A stretch of DNA of 64,000 nucleotides from CAKSST01 sp045535505 (GTDB lineage: Bacteria; Bacillota; Clostridia; Oscillospirales; Acutalibacteraceae): assembly GCA_045535505.1 (NCBI GenBank), contig JAZSLU010000023.1, forward strand, positions 119,420-183,419. The letters run 5' to 3'. A program made the translations under genes and the position numbers. The notes beneath the pieces are model-generated. The model saw only the letters and a program-made list of their open reading frames with translations, had not been told where the DNA came from and ran no database searches. Shown in pieces: positions 17,016-24,874 of the stretch (position 1 is its first letter; every line of letters starts with the position of its first letter).

Positions 17016-17698
17016 ACGGAGTTTGAGTCAGTCAATAACGCCGCCTTACGTCTTGGCGTTACCGTGCGTGCTATACAAAAATGGGCAAAACAAGGAAAAA
17101 TTCCACACGCCTATAAAGCCGGCAGAGATTGACTTATTCCGACAGACAGTGTTAACCCTCCGCTTTAAGCGACAAAAGCCATGTTTTTACAAACGAGCCT
17201 TTGCCTATTATTCATCCCTTTAAAACAGGACAAGCACTCGAATATATACAAAGCATCAAAGACCCCGATGATATGCAAATGGCGCTTTGCGAATATTATT
17301 ATCTTGCAGGGAAATTTAAGGACAGTTGTATTACCGCAGAGCCTTATTTGGACTCTGAAAATCCAATACTCGCCGCAACGGCAACTATGGTTTATGTTCT
17401 TGCCAACCTTGCGCAAGGCCACAAAGTAAAAACACAGTTTGCCGCCAAACGTTTAAAAGAAATAAGGCAACAATGTTTTGAGCAAAATATGGGTGAGGAA
17501 ATTCTTGCCATGTGCGTACTTTGCAGCACAACCTTAAAAACTTCTTTGCATTTGCCCCCCGAAGACGTGCCGCACATAATGGACCACATAAAATATTTGG
17601 ACGGCGGTTTGCGGCTTTTTGCTTGTTATATTATGGCGTATGAGGCTTATCTTGAAAAGGATTACAGTAAATCTCTCGGCATTGTGCAAACAGCGATA
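17016..17698 (+). pseudogene. Broken HTH regulator with helical-repeat domain
   Basis: AGGAGGG (17003-17009) is followed at normal distance by ACG, not ATG, then by EFESVNNAALRLGVTVRAIQ and KWAKQGKIPHAYKAGRD, a MerR/excisionase-type HTH. The next codon is TGA (17130) where relatives have Trp (GRxWxIP), then LIPTDSVNPPL, then a stop at 17166. Shifting frame near 17166 recovers the rest: SDKSHVFTNEPLPIIHPFKT and a tetratricopeptide-like helical domain to about 17698, ending in KYLDGGLRLF...DYSKSLGIVQTAI. The architecture is that of the LuxR-associated HTH/TPR regulators of Clostridia, with the C-terminal DNA-binding domain missing. Start loss, nonsense, frameshift and truncation together mark a dead gene. 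Confidence 0.7.
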
Positions 17699-18084
17699 TT
17701 GCTTTCTCATATATCACCATTGATGCGGCAGGCACTTACGAGTGGACAATAAAAGAAGTAAACGGCGGTAAAACAATAGATAATATTGATTACGACAATT
17801 CTGTTTACGCCCTTAAATTTGTGGTCAAAGACAATCTTGAAGGCAACTTTGAAATTGCTGATGCCGAGCTTCTTAAAAACGGCAAAAAAGCTGACGAAAT
17901 AATATTTACAAATGTTTATAACGAGCCCAAAGCCGAGCCCACTCCCACTCCTGACACATCAACCACCAGCCCCAAAACAAACGACACATCTCACTTTGGC
18001 TTGTGGCTTGCAGCCTTGTTTGTATCAGGCGGAATTTTAAGCGGATTTGTTTTAAAAAAGAAAAAGGAGCAAGAAGCCCAATAA
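17689..18084 (+). pseudogene. 3' fragment of a sortase-anchored pilin-type protein
   Basis: In a frame different from the preceding remnant: IAFSYITIDAAGTYEWTIKE, then YDNSVYALKFVVKDN, EIIFTNVYN, a Thr/Pro-rich stretch PTPTPDTSTT, SPKTNDT, a membrane segment (LWLAALFVSGGILSGFVL) and KKKKEQ. This is the end of a Spy0128-type pilin isopeptide domain plus a cell-wall sorting signal; the usual SPKTGD is changed to SPKTND. There is no start codon or signal peptide: the 5' part is gone and the frame joins the HTH remnant at about 17690-17700. The GTG at 17821 gives an apparent 87-residue protein, but nothing supports its translation. Confidence 0.65.
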
Positions 18085-18089
18085 CCAAC

Positions 18090-18127
18090 AACCCTGCAAA
18101 CTGAAAAGTTTGCAGGGTTTGCTTTTT
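18090..18127 (+). terminator. Terminator
   Basis: AACCCTGCAAACT, loop GAAA, AGTTTGCAGGGTT, then TGCTTTTTAAT. It is probably the original terminator of the lost pilin-type gene. Confidence 0.85.
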
Positions 18128-18207
18128 AATATAAAGAATAATTGTGGCATTTTTTTAAGTTTGGTTGTATAATGTCTTAGTATTATTTTTATACAAGGAA
18201 CTTTTAT

Positions 18208-19122
18208 ATGAACAATAAACGCTTTTTAGGTAACTCTCTTTTAATTTTTGCCGCTGTCATTTGGGGTATGGCTTTTGCTTTTCAGCGCATTGGTATGCAA
18301 AGCATTGAACCCGCAACCTTTGCGAGTGCACGTATGGTTCTTGCCGCCGTTGCCGTTGGTGCGGTTGCTTTTGTGCTTGATTTTTCAAAAAGCAATACCA
18401 CCAAAAATATGAGTATGCAAGAGAAAAAAGAATATAAAAAGAACACTTATTTGGGCGGTGTTTGCTGTGGCTTGTTTTTAACAGGCGGTAATTTGTTTCA
18501 GCAAATAGGTATTGTTTCTACAAGTGCGGGAAAAGCAGGTTTTATAACTGCAATGTATATGCTGTTTGTTCCAATTATAAATTTTATTTTGTTCAAAAAG
18601 AAAAGTGGTTTTCGTGTTTGGTTTGCGGTAATTTTGGGTATTGCCGGTATGTATCTTTTATGTGTCACCGAAACCTTTACACTCACACGGGGTGACGCAT
18701 TTGTGCTTTTGTGCGCCGTTTGTTTTAGCGGTCATATTTTATGCTGTGACCATTTTGTTCAAAAAGGCAATCCCATAAAAATTTCTGCCATACAGTTTGC
18801 TGTTACCGCCGTTTTGTGCGGTATAGTTGCCTTTTTAACCGAAACTCCAACCCTTGAAAAACTTACGAGCGCCGCTGTCCCCATCCTATATTGCGGCATT
18901 ATATCGGCGGGTGTCGGCTACACACTGCAGATTGTAGCACAAAAATTCACCGACCCAACAGTCGCAAGTCTGATTATGAGTTTAGAGTCGGTCTTTGCGG
19001 TTGTAGGCGGTATGTTAATTTTGGGCGAAACAATGAAAACTCAGGAATGGATTGGCTGTGTAATAATTTTTAGCGCAATAATTCTTGTACAGTTGCCTCA
19101 ACAAAAAAGGAAGAACGTTTAG
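18208..19122 (+). CDS. DMT superfamily transporter (EamA)
   Basis: A 304-residue protein with about ten membrane helices and two EamA repeats (about residues 8-150 and 160-296). Typical EamA features: LIFAAVIWGMAFAFQRIG at the start, PATFASARMVLAAV, TSAGKAGFITAMYMLFVPII and ASLIMSLESVFAVVGGMLILGE in repeat two. The family exports amino acids and other metabolites; substrate unknown. AAGGA lies 10 bases before the ATG. A TATAAT at 18168-18173 may be its -10 box but the -35 is poor. Its stop codon lies in the loop of the terminator. Confidence 0.9.
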   Translation: MNNKRFLGNSLLIFAAVIWGMAFAFQRIGMQSIEPATFASARMVLAAVAVGAVAFVLDFSKSNTTKNMSMQEKKEYKKNTYLGGVCCGLFLTGGNLFQQIGIVSTSAGKAGFITAMYMLFVPIINFILFKKKSGFRVWFAVILGIAGMYLLCVTETFTLTRGDAFVLLCAVCFSGHILCCDHFVQKGNPIKISAIQFAVTAVLCGIVAFLTETPTLEKLTSAAVPILYCGIISAGVGYTLQIVAQKFTDPTVASLIMSLESVFAVVGGMLILGETMKTQEWIGCVIIFSAIILVQLPQQKRKNV

Positions 19123-19136
19123 CGTTCTTCCTTTTT
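19103..19136. terminator. Terminator between convergent genes
   Basis: AAAAAAGGAAGAACG, loop TTTAG, CGTTCTTCCTTTTT. The TAG stop of the DMT gene is the 3' part of the loop. It also ends the leftward ribokinase gene. Confidence 0.88.
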
Positions 19137-19139
19137 GTT

Positions 19140-20039
19140 TTATTTTGTTGTAAACTTTTCAAGTGCCAAATTTGCTTCCTCATAGGTTGGAATTGAAGGT
19201 GCGGCACCTTTGCGGGAAACCGCTATGGAGGATGCCGCCGTTGCAATTTTTAAAATCTGGTCATACTCTTGATTTTTGGCAATACCCGCCACAAAAAAGC
19301 CTGTAAAGGTGTCACCTGCGCCTGTGGTATCAACCACTTTAACCTTGTATGCCGTCTGATGTATTTCGTTTTGGCTATCCATAAACACACTGCCGCTTGC
19401 GCCAAGCGTCATCATAATTTTAAGGTTGGGATAATTCTTTTTAAAATAATTCAAACTGTCCTTTGGTTGCTCAAAGCCCGAAAAAACCTTGGCTTCAACC
19501 TCGTTTAAAATTAAACAATAAATTTTATTTAAATCAAGCTGTAATATTTTTTCATTAAAGGGTGACGGATTAAACACTATACGCATACCCTTTTTGTATG
19601 CCTTATCAACGATATAATCAACACAGTTTACCTCGTTTTGCAAAAGCACAATATCCTGTGCGCCAAAGTTTTCAAAAACCTCGTCAATATAGTCTTTTGT
19701 CAGCATTTCGTTAGAGCCGGGGTAAAGAAAAATTGAGTTTTCCCCCTTGGCGCTCACCTGAATTATGGCATGACCGTTTTTAGAGTTTACCTTTTTCATA
19801 TAGCAAACATCCACACCGTTTTCGGACAATAAATCTTTAAGAAAGTCGCCGTCCTCGCCAATGTTACCAATGTGAAAAACCGTTGCTCCCGCTTTAGCGG
19901 CGGCAATCGACTGGTTTAACCCCTTACCACCTGCAAAGGTTTCAAGCAGTTGGGTTGTTTCGGTTTCACCTGGCATAACAATGTGGTCTAAGCTATAAAC
20001 GTAATCTATGTTGCAAGAGCCAAAATTAACTATACACAT
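19140..20039 (-). CDS. rbsK: Ribokinase (PfkB family)
   Basis: A 299-residue sugar kinase. Seen: VNFGSCNIDYVYSLDHIVMPGET at the start, AGGKGLNQSIAAAKAG (PfkB signature 1, about residues 35-50), and DTTGAGDTFTGFF (signature 2 with the catalytic Asp, about 238-250). The GGKGxNQ and DTTGAGD pattern is that of ribokinase, which makes ribose-5-phosphate, but other pentoses or nucleosides are possible. No ribose transporter is adjacent. GGGGGG lies before the ATG and the promoter is near consensus. Confidence 0.88.
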   Translation of the reverse strand: MCIVNFGSCNIDYVYSLDHIVMPGETETTQLLETFAGGKGLNQSIAAAKAGATVFHIGNIGEDGDFLKDLLSENGVDVCYMKKVNSKNGHAIIQVSAKGENSIFLYPGSNEMLTKDYIDEVFENFGAQDIVLLQNEVNCVDYIVDKAYKKGMRIVFNPSPFNEKILQLDLNKIYCLILNEVEAKVFSGFEQPKDSLNYFKKNYPNLKIMMTLGASGSVFMDSQNEIHQTAYKVKVVDTTGAGDTFTGFFVAGIAKNQEYDQILKIATAASSIAVSRKGAAPSIPTYEEANLALEKFTTK

Positions 20040-20064
20040 AAAGTAACCCCCCTTGTATAATTTT

Positions 20065-20092
20065 ATTATACCCTATACAAATAATTAATCAA
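20065..20092 (-). promoter_or_regulatory. Promoter for rbsK
   Basis: Minus strand TTGATT (20092-20087), 16-base spacer, perfect TATAAT (20070-20065), about 25 bases before the ribokinase start. Confidence 0.6.
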
Positions 20093-20102
20093 GGGTTGTA
20101 AT

Positions 20103-20145
20103 AAAAAATCCAACCCCCAACCAAAAGGCAGGGATTGGATTTTTT
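20103..20145. terminator. Terminator-like hairpin at the island's left edge
   Basis: AAAAAATCCAA and TTGGATTTTTT flank a 21-base middle (with CCC/GGG able to extend the stem). No rightward gene ends here, so it may be a leftover from a deleted gene. The rest of the 20146-20350 gap shows a direct repeat CAGTCGAAAAC (20169 and about 20202) around a small hairpin AACCTA/TAGGTT, and nothing else I recognise. Confidence 0.5.
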
Positions 20146-20357
20146 GGTTGGAGTAGCGTTATAGTAATCAGTCGAAAACCTACATAAATACTAGGTTTTT
20201 CGCAGTCGAAAACAGTACAAAGGTCTTGATTTATAAATCCATTTTAGCTTTTATCTTGAGTTTTGTCATAATCGACCATATTGTTAATTAAATATCCGAA
20301 TTAGTTGTTTCTCACTTTAATAAATTCAAAAATATTTTGAGAAAATCAAAATAGTTC

Positions 20358-20386
20358 TTGCGGTTTTATAACCCCTGTGGTATACT
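20358..20386 (+). promoter_or_regulatory. Promoter of the restriction-modification operon
   Basis: TTGCGG (20358-20363), 17-base spacer, TATACT (20381-20386), 36 bases before the TTG start of the HTH gene. Confidence 0.5.
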
Positions 20387-20422
20387 ATATCTTGACAGAT
20401 TATAATTTAGGAGGTCTGTATC

Positions 20423-20626
20423 TTGGCGCGTTCTTATAATAAACTGAAAAAATTGATGATTGATAAGAAGATGAATAATACCCAACTCAGACAAGCTTCA
20501 AAAATTACAACTAATGCAATGGCTAAGATTTCGCGAGACGAATCCGTTCCGCTTGAAACCTTAGAGAAAATTTGTGCTGTGTTGAATTGTAAAATTGAAG
20601 ATATAGTCGAAATTATACCCGACTAA
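20423..20626 (+). CDS. HTH controller of the R-M system
   Basis: A 67-residue Cro/C1-type protein of the HTH_26 kind: YNKLKKLMIDKKMNNTQLRQ, then ITTNAMAKISRDESVPLETL and KICAVLNCKIEDIVEI. The start is TTG with AGGAGGT at a suitable distance. Small HTH genes in front of restriction-modification genes usually act as controller (C) proteins that delay nuclease expression; that role is inferred from position. Ninety bases separate it from the methyltransferase. An imperfect repeat ACAGA/TCTGT surrounds its own ribosome binding site. Confidence 0.82.
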   Translation: MARSYNKLKKLMIDKKMNNTQLRQASKITTNAMAKISRDESVPLETLEKICAVLNCKIEDIVEIIPD

Positions 20627-20716
20627 GACATCTTATTATACAACACATAGAGTCCGTTTTATGGGACATTTAACGTTATATAATGAAAGCATAATAATTA
20701 TTTGGAGGATGCTGTT

Positions 20717-22159
20717 GTGATTAATACAAGAGTTTCAATTGAAGAAATTTTAGGCGTAGCTAACCCTACTGTTATAGTTGACAAAAATTACGTAGAAGCC
20801 TTAAAGAAAGAAGACACTTCGTTGTTGTACAAGGCGTTTTATGAAAACAATACAAATTCTTCAACACTTATATTTATATTAAAAAACATGGGCTATTTGC
20901 CAGCAACTTTTGATTATGAGGTTTTTACGGATTTAATAAATCATAAAAACGAAGATGTAAGATATTGGGCGATTAAAAACATAGGAAAGAGCAAATCGGA
21001 TAAATTTTACGATTTATTAGTTCATCGTCTTAATATTGAAGAGAACACTATCGTTAAAAGAGAAATTGTCTCTTCCATAGGAAGAATGAAATCGCGTTTT
21101 ACAATTCCATTTTTGGTTGAAGTTTTAAAAGATGAAGATCCCAAAATTGTATCACAAGCGGTTCGTGCTTTACTATCTTTCAAAGGCGACGCTGCTATTG
21201 ATGATGCTTTAATGCCGTTAATAAATCATGAAAACGAGATGATTAGAACGGTAATCTACAAAGAATATTTCTCAAAGAAAACGAATGCGCAAAGCAAACA
21301 ACCCCATATAGAGTCATATGATTATTTAAAAAATGTCGTTGTAAATGATGACGTGAGAAAAGTTTTATCATTGGTACAAGACGAAAGTGTTCATTTGACA
21401 TTTACATCACCTCCGTATTACAACGCAAGAGATTATTCAATATATCCCAGTTATGAAGCATATTTGAATTTCTTAGAAGAAGTTTTTAAGGAAACATATA
21501 GAATCACCAAAGAAGGAAGATTTCTTATTGTAAATACTTCGCCGGTAATCGTTCCAAGAATAAGCAGAGCCCACTCCAGCAAGCGATACCCTATTCCATT
21601 TGATTTGCATAGCATTTTAGTAAAAATGGGTTGGGAATTTATTGATGACATTGTATGGATGAAACCAGAATACAGTGTTAAAAACCGTGTGGGAGGATTC
21701 CAGCAGCACAGAAAGCCTTTAGGTTACAAACCTAATTCAGTCACAGAATACTTGATGGTTTACAGAAAAAAGACCGATAAGTTGCTAGACTGGAACATGA
21801 GACAATATCCTTATTCGGTTGTAGAGGAAAGTAAGGTTAAGGATGAATTTGAAACCACAAACGTTTGGCAAATATGCCCAAAATCCGACAAAATTCATTC
21901 AGCTGTCTTTCCAGAGGAGCTTTGTAAACGAGTGATCGAATATTATTCGTATAAAGGCGACTTAGTGTTTGATCCGTTTGCTGGTAGTGGTACCTTTGGA
22001 AGAACAGCAAAGAAAATGAATAGATATTTTTTCTTGACTGAAAAAGATGAAACTTATTTTGAATACATGAAACAAATGAAATTATCTCATTCAAACAAAG
22101 AACTATTTGAAACAAAATTTTTATCATTAAAAGAATTCGAGGAGAGTGTTGAAAAATGA
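20717..22159 (+). CDS. DNA methyltransferase with N-terminal HEAT repeats
   Basis: A 480-residue beta-class DNA methyltransferase: motif IV TSPPYYNARDY (about residues 229-239) precedes motif I DPFAGSGTFGRTAKKM (about 418-433). TSPPY is typical of N4-cytosine enzymes, though N6-adenine cannot be excluded. Residues about 45-190 are an added helical-repeat region with HEAT-like units (EDVRYWAIKNIGKS, IVKREIVSSIGRM, PKIVSQAVRALLSF), unusual for a modification enzyme. The start is GTG at 20717, set by GGAGG 8 bases upstream. Codon use is AT-rich against the neighbours. It overlaps the nuclease gene by four bases. Confidence 0.9.
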   Translation: MINTRVSIEEILGVANPTVIVDKNYVEALKKEDTSLLYKAFYENNTNSSTLIFILKNMGYLPATFDYEVFTDLINHKNEDVRYWAIKNIGKSKSDKFYDLLVHRLNIEENTIVKREIVSSIGRMKSRFTIPFLVEVLKDEDPKIVSQAVRALLSFKGDAAIDDALMPLINHENEMIRTVIYKEYFSKKTNAQSKQPHIESYDYLKNVVVNDDVRKVLSLVQDESVHLTFTSPPYYNARDYSIYPSYEAYLNFLEEVFKETYRITKEGRFLIVNTSPVIVPRISRAHSSKRYPIPFDLHSILVKMGWEFIDDIVWMKPEYSVKNRVGGFQQHRKPLGYKPNSVTEYLMVYRKKTDKLLDWNMRQYPYSVVEESKVKDEFETTNVWQICPKSDKIHSAVFPEELCKRVIEYYSYKGDLVFDPFAGSGTFGRTAKKMNRYFFLTEKDETYFEYMKQMKLSHSNKELFETKFLSLKEFEESVEK

Positions 22160-23067
22160 CATTAAAAGACCAGGTTGTTAAAAATATTGTATCTAGAGTT
22201 TTAAGATCTAAGGACTATCGAATTGAGATTGTAAATCTCATTAATGCCGAATTTTTACAATTCGCCGTAGATTTCTTTAAAAAAGTCTGCGAAGCAAAAT
22301 TAAACTCGGATAACATCACTATCGATTGGTACAAAGAGGCATTTTTGGATGAATCTTTACCGTCGGATGATATTGCTATCAATTCGGGCTTAAACAAGAA
22401 AACGATAAGCAATATGTATCGTTCTGCCACAAAATCAATAGTAATTGATGCTTCAAACGAGCATTTTGATTCTTTATATGAAAGCATTCAAACTTTAATT
22501 GAAAACGAGCCTGAAATTGATTTAACATTGACTGTTAAGTTTAATTCCGTAAGCGTTGATTTGAATGTGAGCGAAAGCTTGATAGTAATTAATACACTGG
22601 CGGTTAAACGTGCTGCTCTTCGCGGCGGTGCTTGGTCAACTGCAGGCAAGCGTGCAGAAAAATATTTAATGTTAGCTTTGTGCAAACTTTATAAAGTTGA
22701 GCCTCAATATTACAATGCTGAGCATTTCGTTAAAGACAGAACTCTAGATGTTGATAGAGAAATTGACTTCTATTTGAAAAAAGGAAGCAATCAATACAAA
22801 TGCGAAGTCAAATTAATGGGACAAGGAAATCCTGAAAGCGCGGATGCTATTATCGCAAGAGATAGCCATGTTTTTGTTGCGGATACTCTTTCGCAGCAAA
22901 ATAAAAATCAGTGCGATCAGCTCGGTGTGTCTTGGGTTGCTTGTAGAGACATAAACGGTTATAAGCGCTTCAAGGATGTATTAGTAAGATTTGATATTCC
23001 TTTTGAAGACTATACGGGTGATTTGGATAATGATTTAGACGCAATTCTTGATGAAATTTTTAATTGA
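22156..23067 (+). CDS. Type II restriction endonuclease, CfrBI-like
   Basis: A 303-residue protein translated from an ATG overlapping the methyltransferase stop (ATGA). A PD-(D/E)xK-type centre is visible as DREIDFYL (about residues 199-206) and YKCEVKLMGQGNPE (about 213-226). The segment GNPESADAII and the following HVFVADTLSQQNKNQCDQLG resemble the CfrBI restriction enzyme family, whose type member cuts CCWWGG; I recall this from family knowledge and could not test it. Function as the cognate nuclease follows from coupling with the methyltransferase. Confidence 0.78.
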   Translation: MTLKDQVVKNIVSRVLRSKDYRIEIVNLINAEFLQFAVDFFKKVCEAKLNSDNITIDWYKEAFLDESLPSDDIAINSGLNKKTISNMYRSATKSIVIDASNEHFDSLYESIQTLIENEPEIDLTLTVKFNSVSVDLNVSESLIVINTLAVKRAALRGGAWSTAGKRAEKYLMLALCKLYKVEPQYYNAEHFVKDRTLDVDREIDFYLKKGSNQYKCEVKLMGQGNPESADAIIARDSHVFVADTLSQQNKNQCDQLGVSWVACRDINGYKRFKDVLVRFDIPFEDYTGDLDNDLDAILDEIFN

Positions 23068-23124
23068 TTTGTAACCCAACTTGTCTTCGCAAGCATCGTG
23101 AATGGATAGTTTATTGAAAGAGAA

Positions 23125-23167
23125 AATCCGAACCTACCGCCTATTAGACGGAGGTTCGGATTATTCG
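23125..23167 (+). terminator. Terminator of the R-M operon
   Basis: AATCCGAACCT(A)CCG and CGGAGGTTCGGATT enclose CCTATTAGA region; followed by ATTCGTTTTT. It lies between the nuclease gene and the tRNA on the other strand. Confidence 0.8.
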
Positions 23168-23171
23168 TTTT

Positions 23172-23248
23172 TGGTCGAGGTGACAGGATTCGAACCTGCG
23201 GCCTCTGCGTCCCGAACGCAGCGCTCTACCAAACTGAGCCACACCTCG
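23172..23248 (-). tRNA. tRNA-Pro (CGG)
   Basis: 77 bases including an encoded CCA. Acceptor CGAGGTG pairs with CACCTCG; the T-arm reads CAGGTTCGAATCCTG; the anticodon stem is CTGCG/CGCAG with loop TTCGGGA, anticodon CGG. D-loop GGCTCAGTTTGGTAGAGC is standard. The restriction-modification operon ends just beyond its 3' side, a common landing place for foreign DNA. Confidence 0.96.
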
Positions 23249-23296
23249 ACAATATGCTAAATTATTATATTCATTTATCTTATACTTGTCAATACC

Positions 23297-23329
23297 TAAA
23301 AGCAGCCGACCTATCATCGACTGCTTTTA
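23297..23329 (-). terminator. Terminator of the Gfo/Idh gene
   Basis: TAAAAGCAG(C)CGA and TCG(A)CTGCTTTTA form a stem with one mismatch, followed on the minus strand by a T run. It lies 15 bases after the stop of the oxidoreductase. Confidence 0.7.
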
Positions 23330-23344
23330 ATATAAATAAACAAT

Positions 23345-24280
23345 CTACCACTGCGCTTTTATCTTTTCAATAGCGCTAATACCCTCAAAAGACAGTTGTT
23401 GGGTTATTACAGGACTTTGCAGCAATCCTTTTTCCATACAGTCGGCAACATGTTGCGCTTCATACACAAGTTCGTGTTCGCAAGGAAATTGTTTTATTTC
23501 TTTTTTGCCGTCAATATTAAAAATTACTTCTCTTGCTTTCCAATAATTAGGCAGTTCTATGTACCCTTTCTCGCCAAAAATGCGGCAGGTGTTATCAAGC
23601 CTTGCTTTTGTGCTGTTTTTGGCGGAAAACAATACGCCGTTTTGGGTTTTGCCCGTTATAATATATTGCCACTCTACACCGTTTTCAAGTTTGTTTGCCG
23701 TACCGTGTATATCAATAATTTTTCCAAACATCCAAGCAATCATTTGCAAAGCATAAATACCACTGCTAAGCAAGGGTCCGCCGCCTGCCTCTTTATCAAA
23801 CATCCAGCCGTTGTAGGTTGCCTCAAAGCTATGACTAAACTCTACCATTGTAATCTGTCCCAAACTTTCAAGAGCTTGTTTTGCCGCCAAAACTGCCGGC
23901 AAAAACATCATTTTTTGCGCCTCCATAAAGAATAGCTTTTTCTCTTTTGCAAGTTCGTACAGTTCGTTTGTCTGGGCGCTTGAGGTGGTACAGGGCTTTT
24001 CGCATATTACGTGTTTGCCGCAAATTAATGCTTCCTTTGCCCAAGTATAATGTTGCGAATTAACATTAGAAATGTAAACAATATTCACATTTTTGTCAGC
24101 CAACAATTCTTTGTGTGAGCCATAAGCGGTTGGTATATCCCACTCGGTTGCTTTTTCTTGCGCTTTTTGTAACGAACGTGATGACAAAGCAACAATTTTG
24201 CCTTTTTTGCTCTCGCGCACAGCACTAATAAAGCGTGGCGCTATTGATGATGTACTTAATATACCGTAGCAAAGCTGCAT
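23345..24280 (-). CDS. Gfo/Idh/MocA family oxidoreductase
   Basis: A 311-residue NAD(P)-dependent dehydrogenase. The Rossmann domain covers residues 1-120 (GILSTSSIAPRF, ALSSRSLQKAQ, VYISNVNSQHYTWA) with the family motif HVICEKPCTTS carrying the catalytic lysine. The C-terminal half is the beta-sheet substrate domain (GGGPLLSSGIYAL). It acts on sugars or inositols; substrate not predictable. The ATG at 24280 has AAGGAG at correct spacing. Single gene, with a hairpin chain between it and the T-box operon. Confidence 0.9.
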   Translation of the reverse strand: MQLCYGILSTSSIAPRFISAVRESKKGKIVALSSRSLQKAQEKATEWDIPTAYGSHKELLADKNVNIVYISNVNSQHYTWAKEALICGKHVICEKPCTTSSAQTNELYELAKEKKLFFMEAQKMMFLPAVLAAKQALESLGQITMVEFSHSFEATYNGWMFDKEAGGGPLLSSGIYALQMIAWMFGKIIDIHGTANKLENGVEWQYIITGKTQNGVLFSAKNSTKARLDNTCRIFGEKGYIELPNYWKAREVIFNIDGKKEIKQFPCEHELVYEAQHVADCMEKGLLQSPVITQQLSFEGISAIEKIKAQW

Positions 24281-24325
24281 AAAAATTTCTCCTTGTGTTT
24301 TTTCGCTCATATTATATCATAAAAG

Positions 24326-24383
24326 CAAGGCGTTAGCCTTGTAAAGCGGCAAAGCCGCTGCAAAATGAGTTATCTTATTTTGC
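24326..24383. repeat. Three consecutive short hairpins
   Basis: CAAGGC-GTTA-GCCTTG (24326-24341), AGCGGC-AAA-GCCGCT (24345-24359) and GCAAAAT...ATTTTGC (24360-24383) follow one another with 0-3 base gaps in the divergent region between two genes. It has the look of the longer chained-hairpin arrays at 54.1 and 63.6 kb but without a clear constant linker. Confidence 0.6.
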
Positions 24384-24499
24384 CTTTTAGTCATTCAATG
24401 TTATCCAAAACAGTCTAAATCTTTGATTTGGCTACTGTTTTGTGAGGTTATTATATCACGACAAGTTTTAATAATCTACCGTGTTTTCACAAAAAATTA

Positions 24500-24528
24500 T
24501 TGACTTTGATATTTTTTGGCAGTATAAT
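24500..24528 (+). promoter_or_regulatory. Promoter of the T-box/phenylacetate-CoA ligase operon
   Basis: TTGACT (24500-24505), 17-base spacer, perfect TATAAT (24523-24528). Transcription would begin just before the T-box leader. Confidence 0.75.
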
Positions 24529-24534
24529 CACAGT

Positions 24535-24827
24535 AACAAATGCGTTTGAGCAGAAACCAGTAGGTTGGAAAAACCCTTTTCAGAGAGTTGTCGGTCGGTG
24601 CAAGACAATGGGCAGTATCCTTCTCGAATTCATTCTGTTAGCAGTGCGCTGAACCAGAGCAATCTTTAGTAGGACGCAACGGGCGTTCCCGTAACAGAAC
24701 TAAGGTATGTATGTACCTGATAAGGTCGTTTTTGTGAGAAAACGGCAAACTGAGGTGGTACCACGGGATTTTGTTAATTTCTCGTCCTCTGTATCCTAAG
24801 CAGGATTGCGGGGGGCGTATTTTTTTA
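24535..24827 (+). promoter_or_regulatory. T-box leader, probable Phe specificity
   Basis: The T-box sequence AGGTGGTACCACGG is at 24753-24766. Upstream, GGTGCAAG (distal Stem I) and a candidate specifier loop CGAATTCATT give codon TTC (24629-24631), which reads Phe. The terminator is a long G-U-rich stem from 24783 to 24817 followed by TATTTTTTT. Uncharged tRNA should favour the antiterminator and switch on the ligase operon. The specifier call is by eye. Confidence 0.85.
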
Positions 24828-24874
24828 CCCTTTTTGCAAACCTGTTAACAAAATTTTTAAAGGGATGAACAAAA

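Noticed and set aside
17130..17132. TGA read as tryptophan (alternative code)
   Set aside because: TGA stops other genes in the window, TGG encodes Trp normally, and the same gene has a lost start and a frameshift.
20169..20212. Direct repeats CAGTCGAAAAC as island attachment sites
   Set aside because: Both copies lie on the same side of the R-M operon, 33 bases apart; no copy is seen near tRNA-Pro.
23396..23935. 179-codon open frame on the plus strand
   Set aside because: Shadow of the Gfo/Idh gene on the opposite strand; aromatic-rich, low-complexity translation.
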